31,398 bases of DNA. It comes from a virus. The notes beneath the pieces are model-generated. The model was given only the letters and a program-made list of their open reading frames with translations, did no database searches and was not told the DNA's origin. The stretch is from the IMG/VR virus record IMGVR_UViG_3300005613_000272, positions 1 to 31,398 of that record. One strand, given 5' to 3'. Both the position numbers and the translations under genes were made by a program. Positions 7,932 to 15,354 of the stretch are shown one piece after another (position 1 is the stretch's first letter; every line of letters starts with the position of its first letter).

Positions 7932-8756
7932 ATGGCGGGTTATGTATTAAAGCGTAAGCCTACTAGAAAACCTTTAAAGCCGGTTTTCGATTCTACGCAC
8001 CCTGCCGTAAGAAAGGCTGACCATTTATTATCTTTTGATAGAGTTGACGAAAACGGCGCACCATGGGATGAAGCACAAAAAGCATTTTGGGCGACCAACA
8101 CTACAAATGGCACAACACCGTATAAAAAACAATCTGTATCTGGATCAATGCAACTTGCAAGGCAAGATATTGATGAAGCGGGTATTGCATACCAAGCGCC
8201 TGCCACAGGCTTAAACCCTAATAATGTGCCTGTTTTCGTTATAGTCGGATTCACGGTGCTGCAAGCACCAAGTGCGTCATGGCGCGGCATAATTTCTTTA
8301 GGTAATTTATTGCGTGATTCAAGTGGTTGTTGGAATATCACCTCAAACGGTACAACAGAGTTTCAATCGTGGATTGGTGGATCACGTTTTCTGGCGCCAA
8401 TTGAGGTAGGTAAAAAGCATTTTATTATTTATCGCTATGATGGTGTTGATCAACATCAGCAATATAATTCTGCATTAGGTTACTGGCAAACCCTTACTCA
8501 AGCTGCAAGTAACGGCACAACTTCAGACAGTTTATGGCTAGGTACGGCATACACAGGTGAGTTACCTGTTGCGTTTGATTTTCTTGTATCCTCGGTAGGG
8601 TCAGCACCATCAATTGCAACATGTGAATCATTAGTTAAAAACCCTTATCAGGTATTTAAGCCAAAAGCGCAATATATTGATATAAGTGTGGCGGCTGGCG
8701 GATTTCAAGCGGCATGGGCTAGAAACGCAAATCAAATTATAGGTATGAATCAATGA
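7932..8756 (+). CDS. LamG/concanavalin-like virion protein (274 aa)
   Basis: After a basic N-terminus (VLKRKPTRKPLKP) the protein contains a beta-rich domain (about residues 90-240) ending SIATCESLVKNPYQVFKPK. I recall this terminal N-P-x-Q-x-F-x-P signature from phage LamG/concanavalin-like domains. Such domains bind carbohydrate or decorate virion proteins. Here, between portal and scaffold, a decoration or glycan-binding head protein is the best inference. Its end overlaps the next gene by four bases (ATGA). Confidence 0.6.
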   Translation: MAGYVLKRKPTRKPLKPVFDSTHPAVRKADHLLSFDRVDENGAPWDEAQKAFWATNTTNGTTPYKKQSVSGSMQLARQDIDEAGIAYQAPATGLNPNNVPVFVIVGFTVLQAPSASWRGIISLGNLLRDSSGCWNITSNGTTEFQSWIGGSRFLAPIEVGKKHFIIYRYDGVDQHQQYNSALGYWQTLTQAASNGTTSDSLWLGTAYTGELPVAFDFLVSSVGSAPSIATCESLVKNPYQVFKPKAQYIDISVAAGGFQAAWARNANQIIGMNQ

Positions 8757-9649
8757 AAAAGAATGTAGCAAGCCAGGCTATTGGTGTTCAGATGATAACA
8801 GCATCAGATGGTACGGCTTTTACTGGAGCTGTAACAATCTATGTAACTGGGGATGGTGGGACTCAAGCTATTGGTTCAGTTGGTTCAGGTCTTTGTACCC
8901 ATGAGGGTAATGGCTTCCATACATATGTCCCTGCACAAGCAGAGACTAATTATGACCATATAGGGTTTACATTTATAGGTACAGGTGCCATACCTGCCAC
9001 ATTACAAGTATATACGACTTTCCCACAGTCAGTAGATCACGCATCAGCCTTAGCCACAGCGCAAGCTGATTTAGATATTATTACAGGTGCAGACGGTGCA
9101 GCCTTAGCAAGCACTCAGCAAAGCATTACTTTCCAGCCTATTGTAATTACTGCTGCTGATGGTGTTGCTAATATTACACTGGCTGGCTCTGGCGCTGCTG
9201 ATGGGTTTGCCTTCACTCGTTCGGGGGCAGGTGATTTGTTTGGCGCAAACTGGGCTGCCGCTATTGATGCATTACTTGACATTGCTCTTGCTAATTACGA
9301 CGCAGCTACCGGCACAGAATTGGCAGCTACAGAGGCGAAAATAGATATTATTGATGCTAATGTTGACGCTATTCTTACTGATACAGGAACAACACTTCCA
9401 GCTCAAATATCGGCTCTTAACGACACTTCTGTATCTGATATATTAACTACGCAGATGACAGAGGCTTATGCTGCTGATGGTGTTGCTCCAACTTTAGCGC
9501 AAGCAATATTCTTGATTCAACAGACAATTGGCGACTTTAGTATCTCGGGCACTACGCTGACCGCTAAAAAACTAGATGGAACAACAGCGGCGGCAACTTA
9601 CACGCTTGATGATGCTGTGACTCCAACGTCACGTACTAGGGCCACATAA
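8753..9649 (+). CDS. Conserved Ala/Thr-rich phage structural protein (298 aa)
   Basis: The protein begins MKKNVASQAIGVQMITASDG and ends with GTTLTAKKLDGTTAAATYTLDD, both of which I recognise from a widespread phage protein encoded near head genes. It is rich in Ala, Thr, Gly and Asp, suggesting a beta-structured, modular virion protein. AADGVA occurs twice, encoded by an identical 18-base repeat (9152-9169 and 9470-9487), and AADGFA once. Exact role unknown; head decoration is a guess. Confidence 0.6.
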   Translation: MKKNVASQAIGVQMITASDGTAFTGAVTIYVTGDGGTQAIGSVGSGLCTHEGNGFHTYVPAQAETNYDHIGFTFIGTGAIPATLQVYTTFPQSVDHASALATAQADLDIITGADGAALASTQQSITFQPIVITAADGVANITLAGSGAADGFAFTRSGAGDLFGANWAAAIDALLDIALANYDAATGTELAATEAKIDIIDANVDAILTDTGTTLPAQISALNDTSVSDILTTQMTEAYAADGVAPTLAQAIFLIQQTIGDFSISGTTLTAKKLDGTTAAATYTLDDAVTPTSRTRAT

Positions 9650-10047
9650 TGTCTATTGCTGGAATAGTTACCCAGCTTGGCACACCTCAAAACATTGTCA
9701 CAAGGGGGTTGGTTGCAGGTGCGGCGGTAGAAGTTATTGAGTCGTTCTCGGGTGGTTTTTTTGACTTTGAGGCACTAAGGCCACGATTAAAACCGAAAAA
9801 GAAAGAGGACAAAAAAGCCGTTGAGATAATTGAGAAGGTCGCTAAGAAGATAGCTAAAACCCCAATTATTGAGACAACTAAAGAAATCGACCTGGCTATA
9901 CGGTTACTATTAGAAAAAGAGAATGTTGTCTATAAAAAGATTTATCTGCAGTGGACAAAACAACAGATAAAAGCGGAAGAATTACGAATAAAACGTAAGA
10001 AAAAGCGCCAAGATGAGGAAACTATCATTTTAATGATGCTTCATTGA
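9649..10047 (+). CDS. Lys-rich hypothetical head-region protein (132 aa)
   Basis: The first 30 residues (GIVTQLGTPQNIVTRGLVAGAAVEVI) are mildly hydrophobic. The rest is strongly charged, with Lys/Glu helices (LKPKKKEDKKAVEIIEKVAKK) and a basic stretch near the end. It starts at the overlap with the previous stop and is the last gene before the scaffold promoter. No function can be assigned. Confidence 0.6.
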   Translation: MSIAGIVTQLGTPQNIVTRGLVAGAAVEVIESFSGGFFDFEALRPRLKPKKKEDKKAVEIIEKVAKKIAKTPIIETTKEIDLAIRLLLEKENVVYKKIYLQWTKQQIKAEELRIKRKKKRQDEETIILMMLH

Positions 10048-10071
10048 CGTAATATAGCTATGTGCTAATAT
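10044..10071 (+). promoter_or_regulatory. Sigma70-type promoter for scaffold/coat operon
   Basis: TTGACG (10044-10049) and TAATAT (10066-10071) are separated by 16 bases, and TG two bases before the -10 makes it extended. This is close to consensus. Transcription would start near 10078, at the head of the structured leader. It would boost the two most abundant head proteins independently of upstream transcription. Confidence 0.65.
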
Positions 10072-10077
10072 TAAACC

Positions 10078-10136
10078 ATACCGCAGCCACGTCGTGAGAC
10101 GCGCAAAGCGGATGTAAAGCCGAGAGGTTTAACTTA
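10078..10136 (+). ncRNA. Structured 5' leader of scaffold/coat mRNA (putative RNA element)
   Basis: The leader between promoter and scaffold ribosome site folds into hairpins with GNRA-type tetraloops: CGTC-GTGA-GACG (10090-10101), flanked by CCGC (10081-10084) and GCGG (10108-10111), which can pair around it, and AAGCC-GAGA-GGTTT (10117-10130). It ends just before the strong AGGAGG site. The GTCGTGAGAC core differs by one base from the GTCGGGAGAC core of the Shine-Dalgarno hairpins elsewhere. A role in mRNA stability or translational control is inference. Confidence 0.45.
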
Positions 10137-10145
10137 GGAGGCCAA

Positions 10146-10934
10146 ATGGCTGAAGAAGAAGCGGTAACAGTAACCGAAGAAGATACTGATGTTGTAGAAA
10201 CTCCCGAAGAAGCCACGATTCCAGAAACGGAAGAGGTGGAGACTGTTGAAGAGACAGATGCGGAAAGCGAACCCGTTGAGCAGGAAGAAAAACCTAAACC
10301 TGATCCAAAAGTTGCGAAAGCAAAGTACGAGGCTAGAGAGCTAAAAAGGCAAAACGCAAGATTATTGAAAATGCTTGAGCAGCAGACAGAAGTTGCTTCA
10401 AGAGCTACTCAGAAAGAAAGCGTTGTGCCGAAGATTGAAGATTTTGAGACGATGGAATCTTATCTTGATGCACGTGATGAGTATAGAGATTCATTACGCG
10501 ACACTAAGAAAGAAGAACCACGCCAAGTTGAGTACGATAACCCTCGGGATGAACTTGCCGAAGCTGGGTTAGATAAGTATGAAGACTTTGAAGAGGTTGT
10601 TTTTTCCGAAAATATCAAGGTAACACCAGAAATGGCGGCTGCTATTTTTGAAATTGATGACGTAGATCTCCAGGTCGATGTGGCTTATTACTTAGGGCAA
10701 AACCCGAAAGAAACAGCGCGAATCGCCAAGCTCCCTGAAAGACGACAAATTGCAGAGTTAGGCAAACTGGAAGTTAAGATTTCCAATAAACCGACTGCAA
10801 AAGCAAAGGCTTCCAAAGCGCCAGCGCCAATCAAGCCTGTAAGTGGTACAAAAACCGCAAGCAGCGAGATTCAACCCGTAGAGGATTTTGAAACATTCTT
10901 GAAGAAACGTTATAAGCAGCTAGGAAGAACCTAA
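10146..10934 (+). CDS. Scaffolding protein, P22 gp8-like (262 aa)
   Basis: The protein is very acidic for its first 60 residues, then helical and coiled-coil (KVAKAKYEARELKRQNARLL), and ends in a basic helix (FETFLKKRYKQLGRT). The basic C-terminal end is like the coat-binding helix-turn-helix of P22 gp8. Scaffolds guide assembly of the coat shell and then leave it. Position directly before the coat gene and length (P22 gp8 is about 303 aa) support the call, although primary sequence in this family is poorly conserved. It has an excellent AGGAGG site. Confidence 0.8.
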   Translation: MAEEEAVTVTEEDTDVVETPEEATIPETEEVETVEETDAESEPVEQEEKPKPDPKVAKAKYEARELKRQNARLLKMLEQQTEVASRATQKESVVPKIEDFETMESYLDARDEYRDSLRDTKKEEPRQVEYDNPRDELAEAGLDKYEDFEEVVFSENIKVTPEMAAAIFEIDDVDLQVDVAYYLGQNPKETARIAKLPERRQIAELGKLEVKISNKPTAKAKASKAPAPIKPVSGTKTASSEIQPVEDFETFLKKRYKQLGRT

Positions 10935-10945
10935 ACATTAATTAA

Positions 10946-10959
10946 CTGTCGGGAGACAG
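10946..10959 (+). promoter_or_regulatory. Shine-Dalgarno hairpin before coat gene
   Basis: CTGTC-GGGA-GACAG is a perfect five-pair stem with a GGGA (GNRA-type) tetraloop. The ribosome site GGGAG (10951-10955) is made from the loop and first stem base and lies seven bases before the coat ATG. It is one of three near-identical elements. Compared with the copies at 15339 and 19038, the second stem pair is T-A instead of A-T, a compensatory change. Confidence 0.65.
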
Positions 10960-10962
10960 CAA

Positions 10963-12144
10963 ATGGCAAACTCACTATTAACGATTGATCAGATCACGAA
11001 TGAGGCATTACGCCTTGCTCATGAGAAAGCATCATTCATCGGCACTATAAACCGCCAATTCGATAGCTCTTTTGGGCGTTCAGATGGCAAAATCGGTGAC
11101 ACTCTCCGTATTCGCAAACCTTCACAATATACTCGCCGTCAAGGCAGTCGTGTTATGGATGTTCAAGATGCCGAAGAACAGAACACCACTTTAGTAACAG
11201 CAACACAAGACGGCGTGGATATGCGTTTTAATTCCCGTGAATTATCACTGGATTTACAAAACTTTTCACAGCAACATCTTGAACCTGCTGTCGCAGCTAT
11301 GATTTCAGGCATCGAGTCTGATGTGTTACAAGGCTGCACTAAATTAACTTACAACCTGGCAGGCACAGCAGGGACTTCACCGGCAGATTTAGCCGCTGTA
11401 GGCGCAGCTCGTGCAAAACTTAACCAAAACCTCGCACCAAAAGACGGAAACCGCTGTATTCAGATGGGTTCTGTAACTATGGGTACATTGGTCAATGGTT
11501 TGAAAGTTCTTTTTCAAGATTCAGATCAAATCAAAGAGCAGTACCGTGAAGGTATGGTTGGCCGCACTGCAATGGCTGATTTTTATGAAAATGAGCGCGT
11601 TTGGACAATGACTAACGGTGCTGATGTAGCTGGTGCAATTGATCAGACTTCATTCACTAACGGTTTATCTACTTTGACAGTAGACGCATATACTGCGGCG
11701 GCTGCAGTTGGTTCTGTTTTCACAATCGCTGGCGTTAAACAGGTCCACCCTGAAACGAAAGCGGCTTATCAGCATGAACAGCAATTTACTGTTACTGCAG
11801 CAACTACAACTTCTATCACGTTCTCTCCTGCTATGTATTGGGAAGGTGCGCGCCAGAATGTTGACCATCAACCATCAGAAAACGATGTAATCACACACGT
11901 TGGTTCAGCTTCTACAGGCTACGAGCAAAGCATTATGTATCATAAAGATGCGTTTACTTTTGCCACGGCTGAACTACCTATGATGGCTGATGCGGCTAAA
12001 TGCTCAGTTAAAAACTATGACGGCTTAAGTGTTCGTGTATGGCAAGCCTCTGACATCCGTAATGACGAAATGTTGACTCGTATTGATATGCTGTATGGTT
12101 ATGCCGCTATCCGTCCTGAGTGGGCAAGCCGAATAACTTCATAA
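10963..12144 (+). CDS. Major coat protein, P22 gp5-like (393 aa)
   Basis: The sequence (MANSLLTIDQITNEALRLAHEK, GDTLRIRKPSQYT, HLEPAVAAMISGIESDVL, TNGLSTLTVDAYTAAAAVGS, LSVRVWQASDIRNDEMLTRIDMLYGYAAIRPEWA) matches the P22 coat protein family, which has the HK97 fold with an inserted beta-rich I-domain. The insertion here is probably about residues 225-300. Length is close to the roughly 430 residues of P22 gp5. It directly follows the scaffold and is preceded by a Shine-Dalgarno hairpin. It forms the icosahedral shell. Confidence 0.92.
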   Translation: MANSLLTIDQITNEALRLAHEKASFIGTINRQFDSSFGRSDGKIGDTLRIRKPSQYTRRQGSRVMDVQDAEEQNTTLVTATQDGVDMRFNSRELSLDLQNFSQQHLEPAVAAMISGIESDVLQGCTKLTYNLAGTAGTSPADLAAVGAARAKLNQNLAPKDGNRCIQMGSVTMGTLVNGLKVLFQDSDQIKEQYREGMVGRTAMADFYENERVWTMTNGADVAGAIDQTSFTNGLSTLTVDAYTAAAAVGSVFTIAGVKQVHPETKAAYQHEQQFTVTAATTTSITFSPAMYWEGARQNVDHQPSENDVITHVGSASTGYEQSIMYHKDAFTFATAELPMMADAAKCSVKNYDGLSVRVWQASDIRNDEMLTRIDMLYGYAAIRPEWASRITS

Positions 12145-12155
12145 GGAGAATTATC

Positions 12156-12638
12156 ATGGCATTAGAAGAACTAGGTTATAAATCTCCCGAAGGGTGTATC
12201 GCTCACGGTATTCATCGTGAAGTTATATCTGGAAAAGGCGACACTACAAACGCTTACGAGCTAACAGCGGAACAATCAGGCTCACTTTGCCTGTTTGATG
12301 CGGCTGACGGTGTTATTTACACGCTTCCAGCGCCAGTAGTCGGGTTAAAATTCGATTTCTTGGTAACGGTTGCGGGTACTAGTAATGCTTACTCAATTGA
12401 TACTGATGCAGCGACTACCTTTATTGGTGGCGGCGTTGGCTCTTTCTCTACGACTGTAGCGGAAGGTGGCGACAGCTTTGCGGCTGATATTGCGGCAACT
12501 GTATCTGTTGATCTTGATAGTGATGTGACTGGCCGTTTGGTTGGTACTCACTTAACACTTACTTGCTTAAGCGCCACTACTTGGGGCATTTCAGGCAATA
12601 TTCATGGTGTTGGTACGTTAGCGACTCCATTCGCTTAA
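12156..12638 (+). CDS. Small head-associated protein after coat (160 aa)
   Basis: The product (MALEELGYKSPEGCIAHGI, LTAEQSGSLCLFDAADGVIYTLP) is rich in Thr, Gly and Ser and predicted beta-sandwich. Genes of this type often follow the coat gene and may encode capsid decoration proteins; this is inference. A strong AAGGAG site fixes the start at 12156. A terminator directly after it closes the scaffold-coat unit. Confidence 0.65.
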   Translation: MALEELGYKSPEGCIAHGIHREVISGKGDTTNAYELTAEQSGSLCLFDAADGVIYTLPAPVVGLKFDFLVTVAGTSNAYSIDTDAATTFIGGGVGSFSTTVAEGGDSFAADIAATVSVDLDSDVTGRLVGTHLTLTCLSATTWGISGNIHGVGTLATPFA

Positions 12639-12644
12639 CAGGTT

Positions 12645-12667
12645 GACCCCTTCGGGGGTCTTCTCTT
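12645..12667 (+). terminator. Rho-independent terminator
   Basis: GACCCC-TTCG-GGGGTC (12645-12660) is a six-pair stem with a very stable TTCG tetraloop, followed by TTCTCTT. The short, interrupted T-run suggests partial termination, lowering expression of connector genes relative to coat. Confidence 0.75.
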
Positions 12668-12678
12668 AAGGAGAGATC

Positions 12679-12942
12679 ATGATCATCTATCAGATGCACC
12701 CTAATCATGGGCGTCATAAAGCATTCAGTCACAACGAAGCAAAAGAAAACAACGAAAATGGCTGGAAAACGGTCACAGAAGAAGAGTTTTACGCGGGTAT
12801 TTTAAAAAAGGCAGAGATTATTGAAGAATCAGACGAACTTTCAGATCGTGACAAGCTGGTTATTTCTTATGAAATGAAGTTTGGTAAAAAACCAAGCCAT
12901 TTAATGAAAGACGAAACAATTCAGAAAAAATTGGATGAATAA
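12679..12942 (+). CDS. Conserved small phage protein (87 aa)
   Basis: The N-terminus IIYQMHPNHGRHKAFSHNEAKENNENGW and C-terminus YEMKFGKKPSHLMKDETIQKKL match two short modules that I recall from phage proteins encoded between coat and head-completion genes. The C-terminal module resembles small HeH-type helical folds. No function is established. It has a strong AAGGAG site and its stop overlaps the next start. Confidence 0.6.
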   Translation: MIIYQMHPNHGRHKAFSHNEAKENNENGWKTVTEEEFYAGILKKAEIIEESDELSDRDKLVISYEMKFGKKPSHLMKDETIQKKLDE

Positions 12943-13685
12943 TGCCTATTATCCTAGAAACAGGCGCATTACCCGATATAACCGCTAATAACATTATTAA
13001 GCGCGCTTATAAGATACTTGGCGATCTCGGGCAAGGTGAATCACTTACATCCGCACAGGCAGATGACGGCTTAGAAGCCCTCAACGCCATGCTGGACAGC
13101 TTTTCTATAGAGAGGCTGTTGATTTATGAAGTGCGTCAAGAGTCCCTCACATGGCCTGCAAGTACAGCCTCAAGGACTATTGGGTCGGGTGGGGATTATG
13201 ATACACACAGACCTGACAGGGTAGAAAGTGGGACGTATTTCCAAGATACGAACAATATTGCTTATCCTGTTGATATATTAAGAAATCGGGAAGTTTATGA
13301 TGCTATCTATGACAAAACGGTCGAATCTTCTTATCCGGAAAAGCTCTATTATGAGCCATCTGTTACATTAGGTACGCTGTACGCCTATCCTGTTCCAAGC
13401 CAGTCTTTAACACTCAAACTAAACACATGGCAACCCTTACAAATATTTAACTCATTATCAGAAGTGCATAATCTCCCTTCTGGTTATCGACGTATGCTGT
13501 CTTATAATTTAGCCAAAGAGCTTGAGGCTGAAGTGGGACTTATGTTGCCGCCTGGAGCGCGTCAAATAGCAAACGAGTCTAAAAAGACCGTTAAACGTCA
13601 TAATGACTTGCCTATCTTATCTCAGACAGAAACAGCTTTTGTTTTAAATGGTAGAGGTAGATCTGATATTGTGGCAGGAAAATGA
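12942..13685 (+). CDS. Head completion/connector protein, P22 gp4-like (247 aa)
   Basis: The N-terminus (ANNIIKRAYKILGDLGQGE, then DDGLEALNAMLDSFSIERLLIY) is characteristic of the P22 gp4 family, which binds under the portal as a ring, the first tail accessory factor that closes the packaged head. The LPSGYRRMLSYNLAKELEAE helix is also typical. It is longer than P22 gp4 (166 aa), as is common in this family outside P22. It lies immediately before the gp10-like gene and overlaps it by four bases, the same order as in P22. Confidence 0.8.
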   Translation: MPIILETGALPDITANNIIKRAYKILGDLGQGESLTSAQADDGLEALNAMLDSFSIERLLIYEVRQESLTWPASTASRTIGSGGDYDTHRPDRVESGTYFQDTNNIAYPVDILRNREVYDAIYDKTVESSYPEKLYYEPSVTLGTLYAYPVPSQSLTLKLNTWQPLQIFNSLSEVHNLPSGYRRMLSYNLAKELEAEVGLMLPPGARQIANESKKTVKRHNDLPILSQTETAFVLNGRGRSDIVAGK

Positions 13686-15100
13686 GAATTGAAAACCCTC
13701 TATTTGGGATCGGACTACAGGGAAAAAGTCCAAATGTTACCGCTAATTCTTTAGTTAATGCCTACTATGAATTCCAACAAGAAAGAGACAGAACCCGCGT
13801 GGCTATCTATGGGACGCCAGGTCTCGAGCTTTTTATTGATAACGGTGATACGCCTTGGCGTGGGCTGCTTCCTTTTGGTTCGCTTCTTTATGGCGTACAT
13901 CGCGGTACGTTTTACGAAATAAATAACGCCGGTGTCATCACGTCACGTGGCACAATAGGCACAACACAAGGCCGCGTCGATATATGCGATGATGGCACAT
14001 TGATAACGGTTGTTGATGGCTCAGAAATATACACTTATGACACCGCGACTCCTGCAACGCCAATCGCTGCTGTGGCCGATGCTCAAAGACCAACCTCACC
14101 CAATACCTGCATATTCCAAGCGGGCCGGATACTGACTGACGAGAATGATACAGGGCAATTCAAAGGCTCCGCCCTGTACGACAACACAGCTTGGGCGGCG
14201 CTTGACTTCGCCACGGCTGAAAGCAATCCCGATAATTTAATCAGAGTAACCAACTACCGTGGAACGGTTGTTTTATTCGGTGAGTACACCACAGAATTTT
14301 GGCAGAATGTCGGTGGCTCTGGCTTCCCTTATGCGCGTATTTTGGGCGCTGATGTTGAATATGGTCTTGCAGCAAGATGGTCGTTAGGCCGATTTGCTGG
14401 CACTTATGCTTTCCTAACAAAAAATAGAGAGGGGCAAGTTATTGTCGCCGTACTCAACGGATACAGCCAGCCAACAAGAATATCTAATTTTGAATTTGAG
14501 CACTTAATTAATAATTATTCATCGGTATCTGACGCGACAGGCTTTGGGTATATGCTAGGTGGTCATCCAATGTATCAGCTTAATTTCCCGATTGAAGGTA
14601 AGTCATGGTTGTATGACGGATCGACCCAGTACTGGTCAGAATTACGTTATGGATCTGATGCAAGGCACAGGGCTGAAATAAGCGTTGATTTTATCAATGA
14701 GACTGTTGTTGCAGACTATGAAAACGGAAAGCTGTATAAATTAAAGGCCGATACTTACACGGATAACGGCGTCACAATCAACATGATATTACGCGGCAAA
14801 CATATTGCAACAGATAAGAAAAAAGTAAGACTATCAAGAATAGAATTAGGTTATGAGCCTGCGACGACCACAGACCATAACGCTAACCCCGTCGCCGCAC
14901 TTCGTTTGTCAAAAGATGGTGGCCATTCATGGGGCACGCAAGTATTTGCTAAACTAGGGAAGGTGGGGGAGTATATGAACCGCTGTATTTGGCGTATTGG
15001 TGGAAGCGGGCGCGATATTGTGCCGGAGATTGTGATTGCCGAACCTATTAAAAAGGTGATTACAGAGGCCACATTAATTATAGAGGACGGCATATCATGA
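13682..15100 (+). CDS. Packaged-DNA stabilisation protein, P22 gp10-like (472 aa)
   Basis: The protein starts MRIENPLFGIGLQGKSPNVTANSLVNAYYE and contains many short beta segments (TPGLELFID, GRILTDENDTGQFKGSALYD, GTVVLFGEYTTEFWQN), matching the P22 gp10 family. The 472-residue length equals that of P22 gp10. In P22 this hexameric plug sits below the gp4 ring and keeps the DNA inside. The gene order gp4-gp10 supports the assignment. Confidence 0.88.
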   Translation: MRIENPLFGIGLQGKSPNVTANSLVNAYYEFQQERDRTRVAIYGTPGLELFIDNGDTPWRGLLPFGSLLYGVHRGTFYEINNAGVITSRGTIGTTQGRVDICDDGTLITVVDGSEIYTYDTATPATPIAAVADAQRPTSPNTCIFQAGRILTDENDTGQFKGSALYDNTAWAALDFATAESNPDNLIRVTNYRGTVVLFGEYTTEFWQNVGGSGFPYARILGADVEYGLAARWSLGRFAGTYAFLTKNREGQVIVAVLNGYSQPTRISNFEFEHLINNYSSVSDATGFGYMLGGHPMYQLNFPIEGKSWLYDGSTQYWSELRYGSDARHRAEISVDFINETVVADYENGKLYKLKADTYTDNGVTINMILRGKHIATDKKKVRLSRIELGYEPATTTDHNANPVAALRLSKDGGHSWGTQVFAKLGKVGEYMNRCIWRIGGSGRDIVPEIVIAEPIKKVITEATLIIEDGIS

Positions 15101-15327
15101 CAGCACCAATTCAAGTCCCTTTTGATGAAAATGAAATGCCGAATAAAGCGTGGGTTGAATGGGCTTCATCTGTCGATAGACAGGATAAATACAAAGGCGC
15201 AGACACAACCGCTAATCGGCCTGTAAACGGCTTAATTGATGGTGATTATTATATGGATACTACCCTTGGAAAGCCTATCTGGTACTTGAGTGGCGGATGG
15301 GTGGACGCAACAGGGGCTTCGGTCTAA
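15097..15327 (+). CDS. Small tail/virion-associated protein, unknown (76 aa)
   Basis: The short protein (IQVPFDENEMPNKAWVEWASS, DGDYYMDTTLGKPIWYLSGGWVDATG) contains a D-T-x-L-G-K-P-I-W-Y...W-V-D-A-T-G segment often seen at the ends of phage tail or fibre proteins. It occupies the place where P22 encodes the tail needle gp26, but is far too short and lacks heptad repeats. Start overlaps the gp10-like stop. Confidence 0.6.
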   Translation: MTAPIQVPFDENEMPNKAWVEWASSVDRQDKYKGADTTANRPVNGLIDGDYYMDTTLGKPIWYLSGGWVDATGASV

Positions 15328-15338
15328 ACTAAAGAAAA

Positions 15339-15352
15339 CAGTCGGGAGACTG
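15339..15352 (+). promoter_or_regulatory. Shine-Dalgarno hairpin before first ejection protein
   Basis: CAGTC-GGGA-GACTG is a five-pair stem with the ribosome site GGGAG in and next to the GGGA loop, and the ATG at 15355 follows the hairpin by two bases. It is identical to the element at 19038 and differs from that at 10946 by one compensatory pair. Confidence 0.65.
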
Positions 15353-15354
15353 CT

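Noticed and set aside
7940-8341. Minus-strand open frame of 133 residues
   Set aside because: Fully antisense to the LamG-like gene, with no ribosome site or partner genes on that strand.
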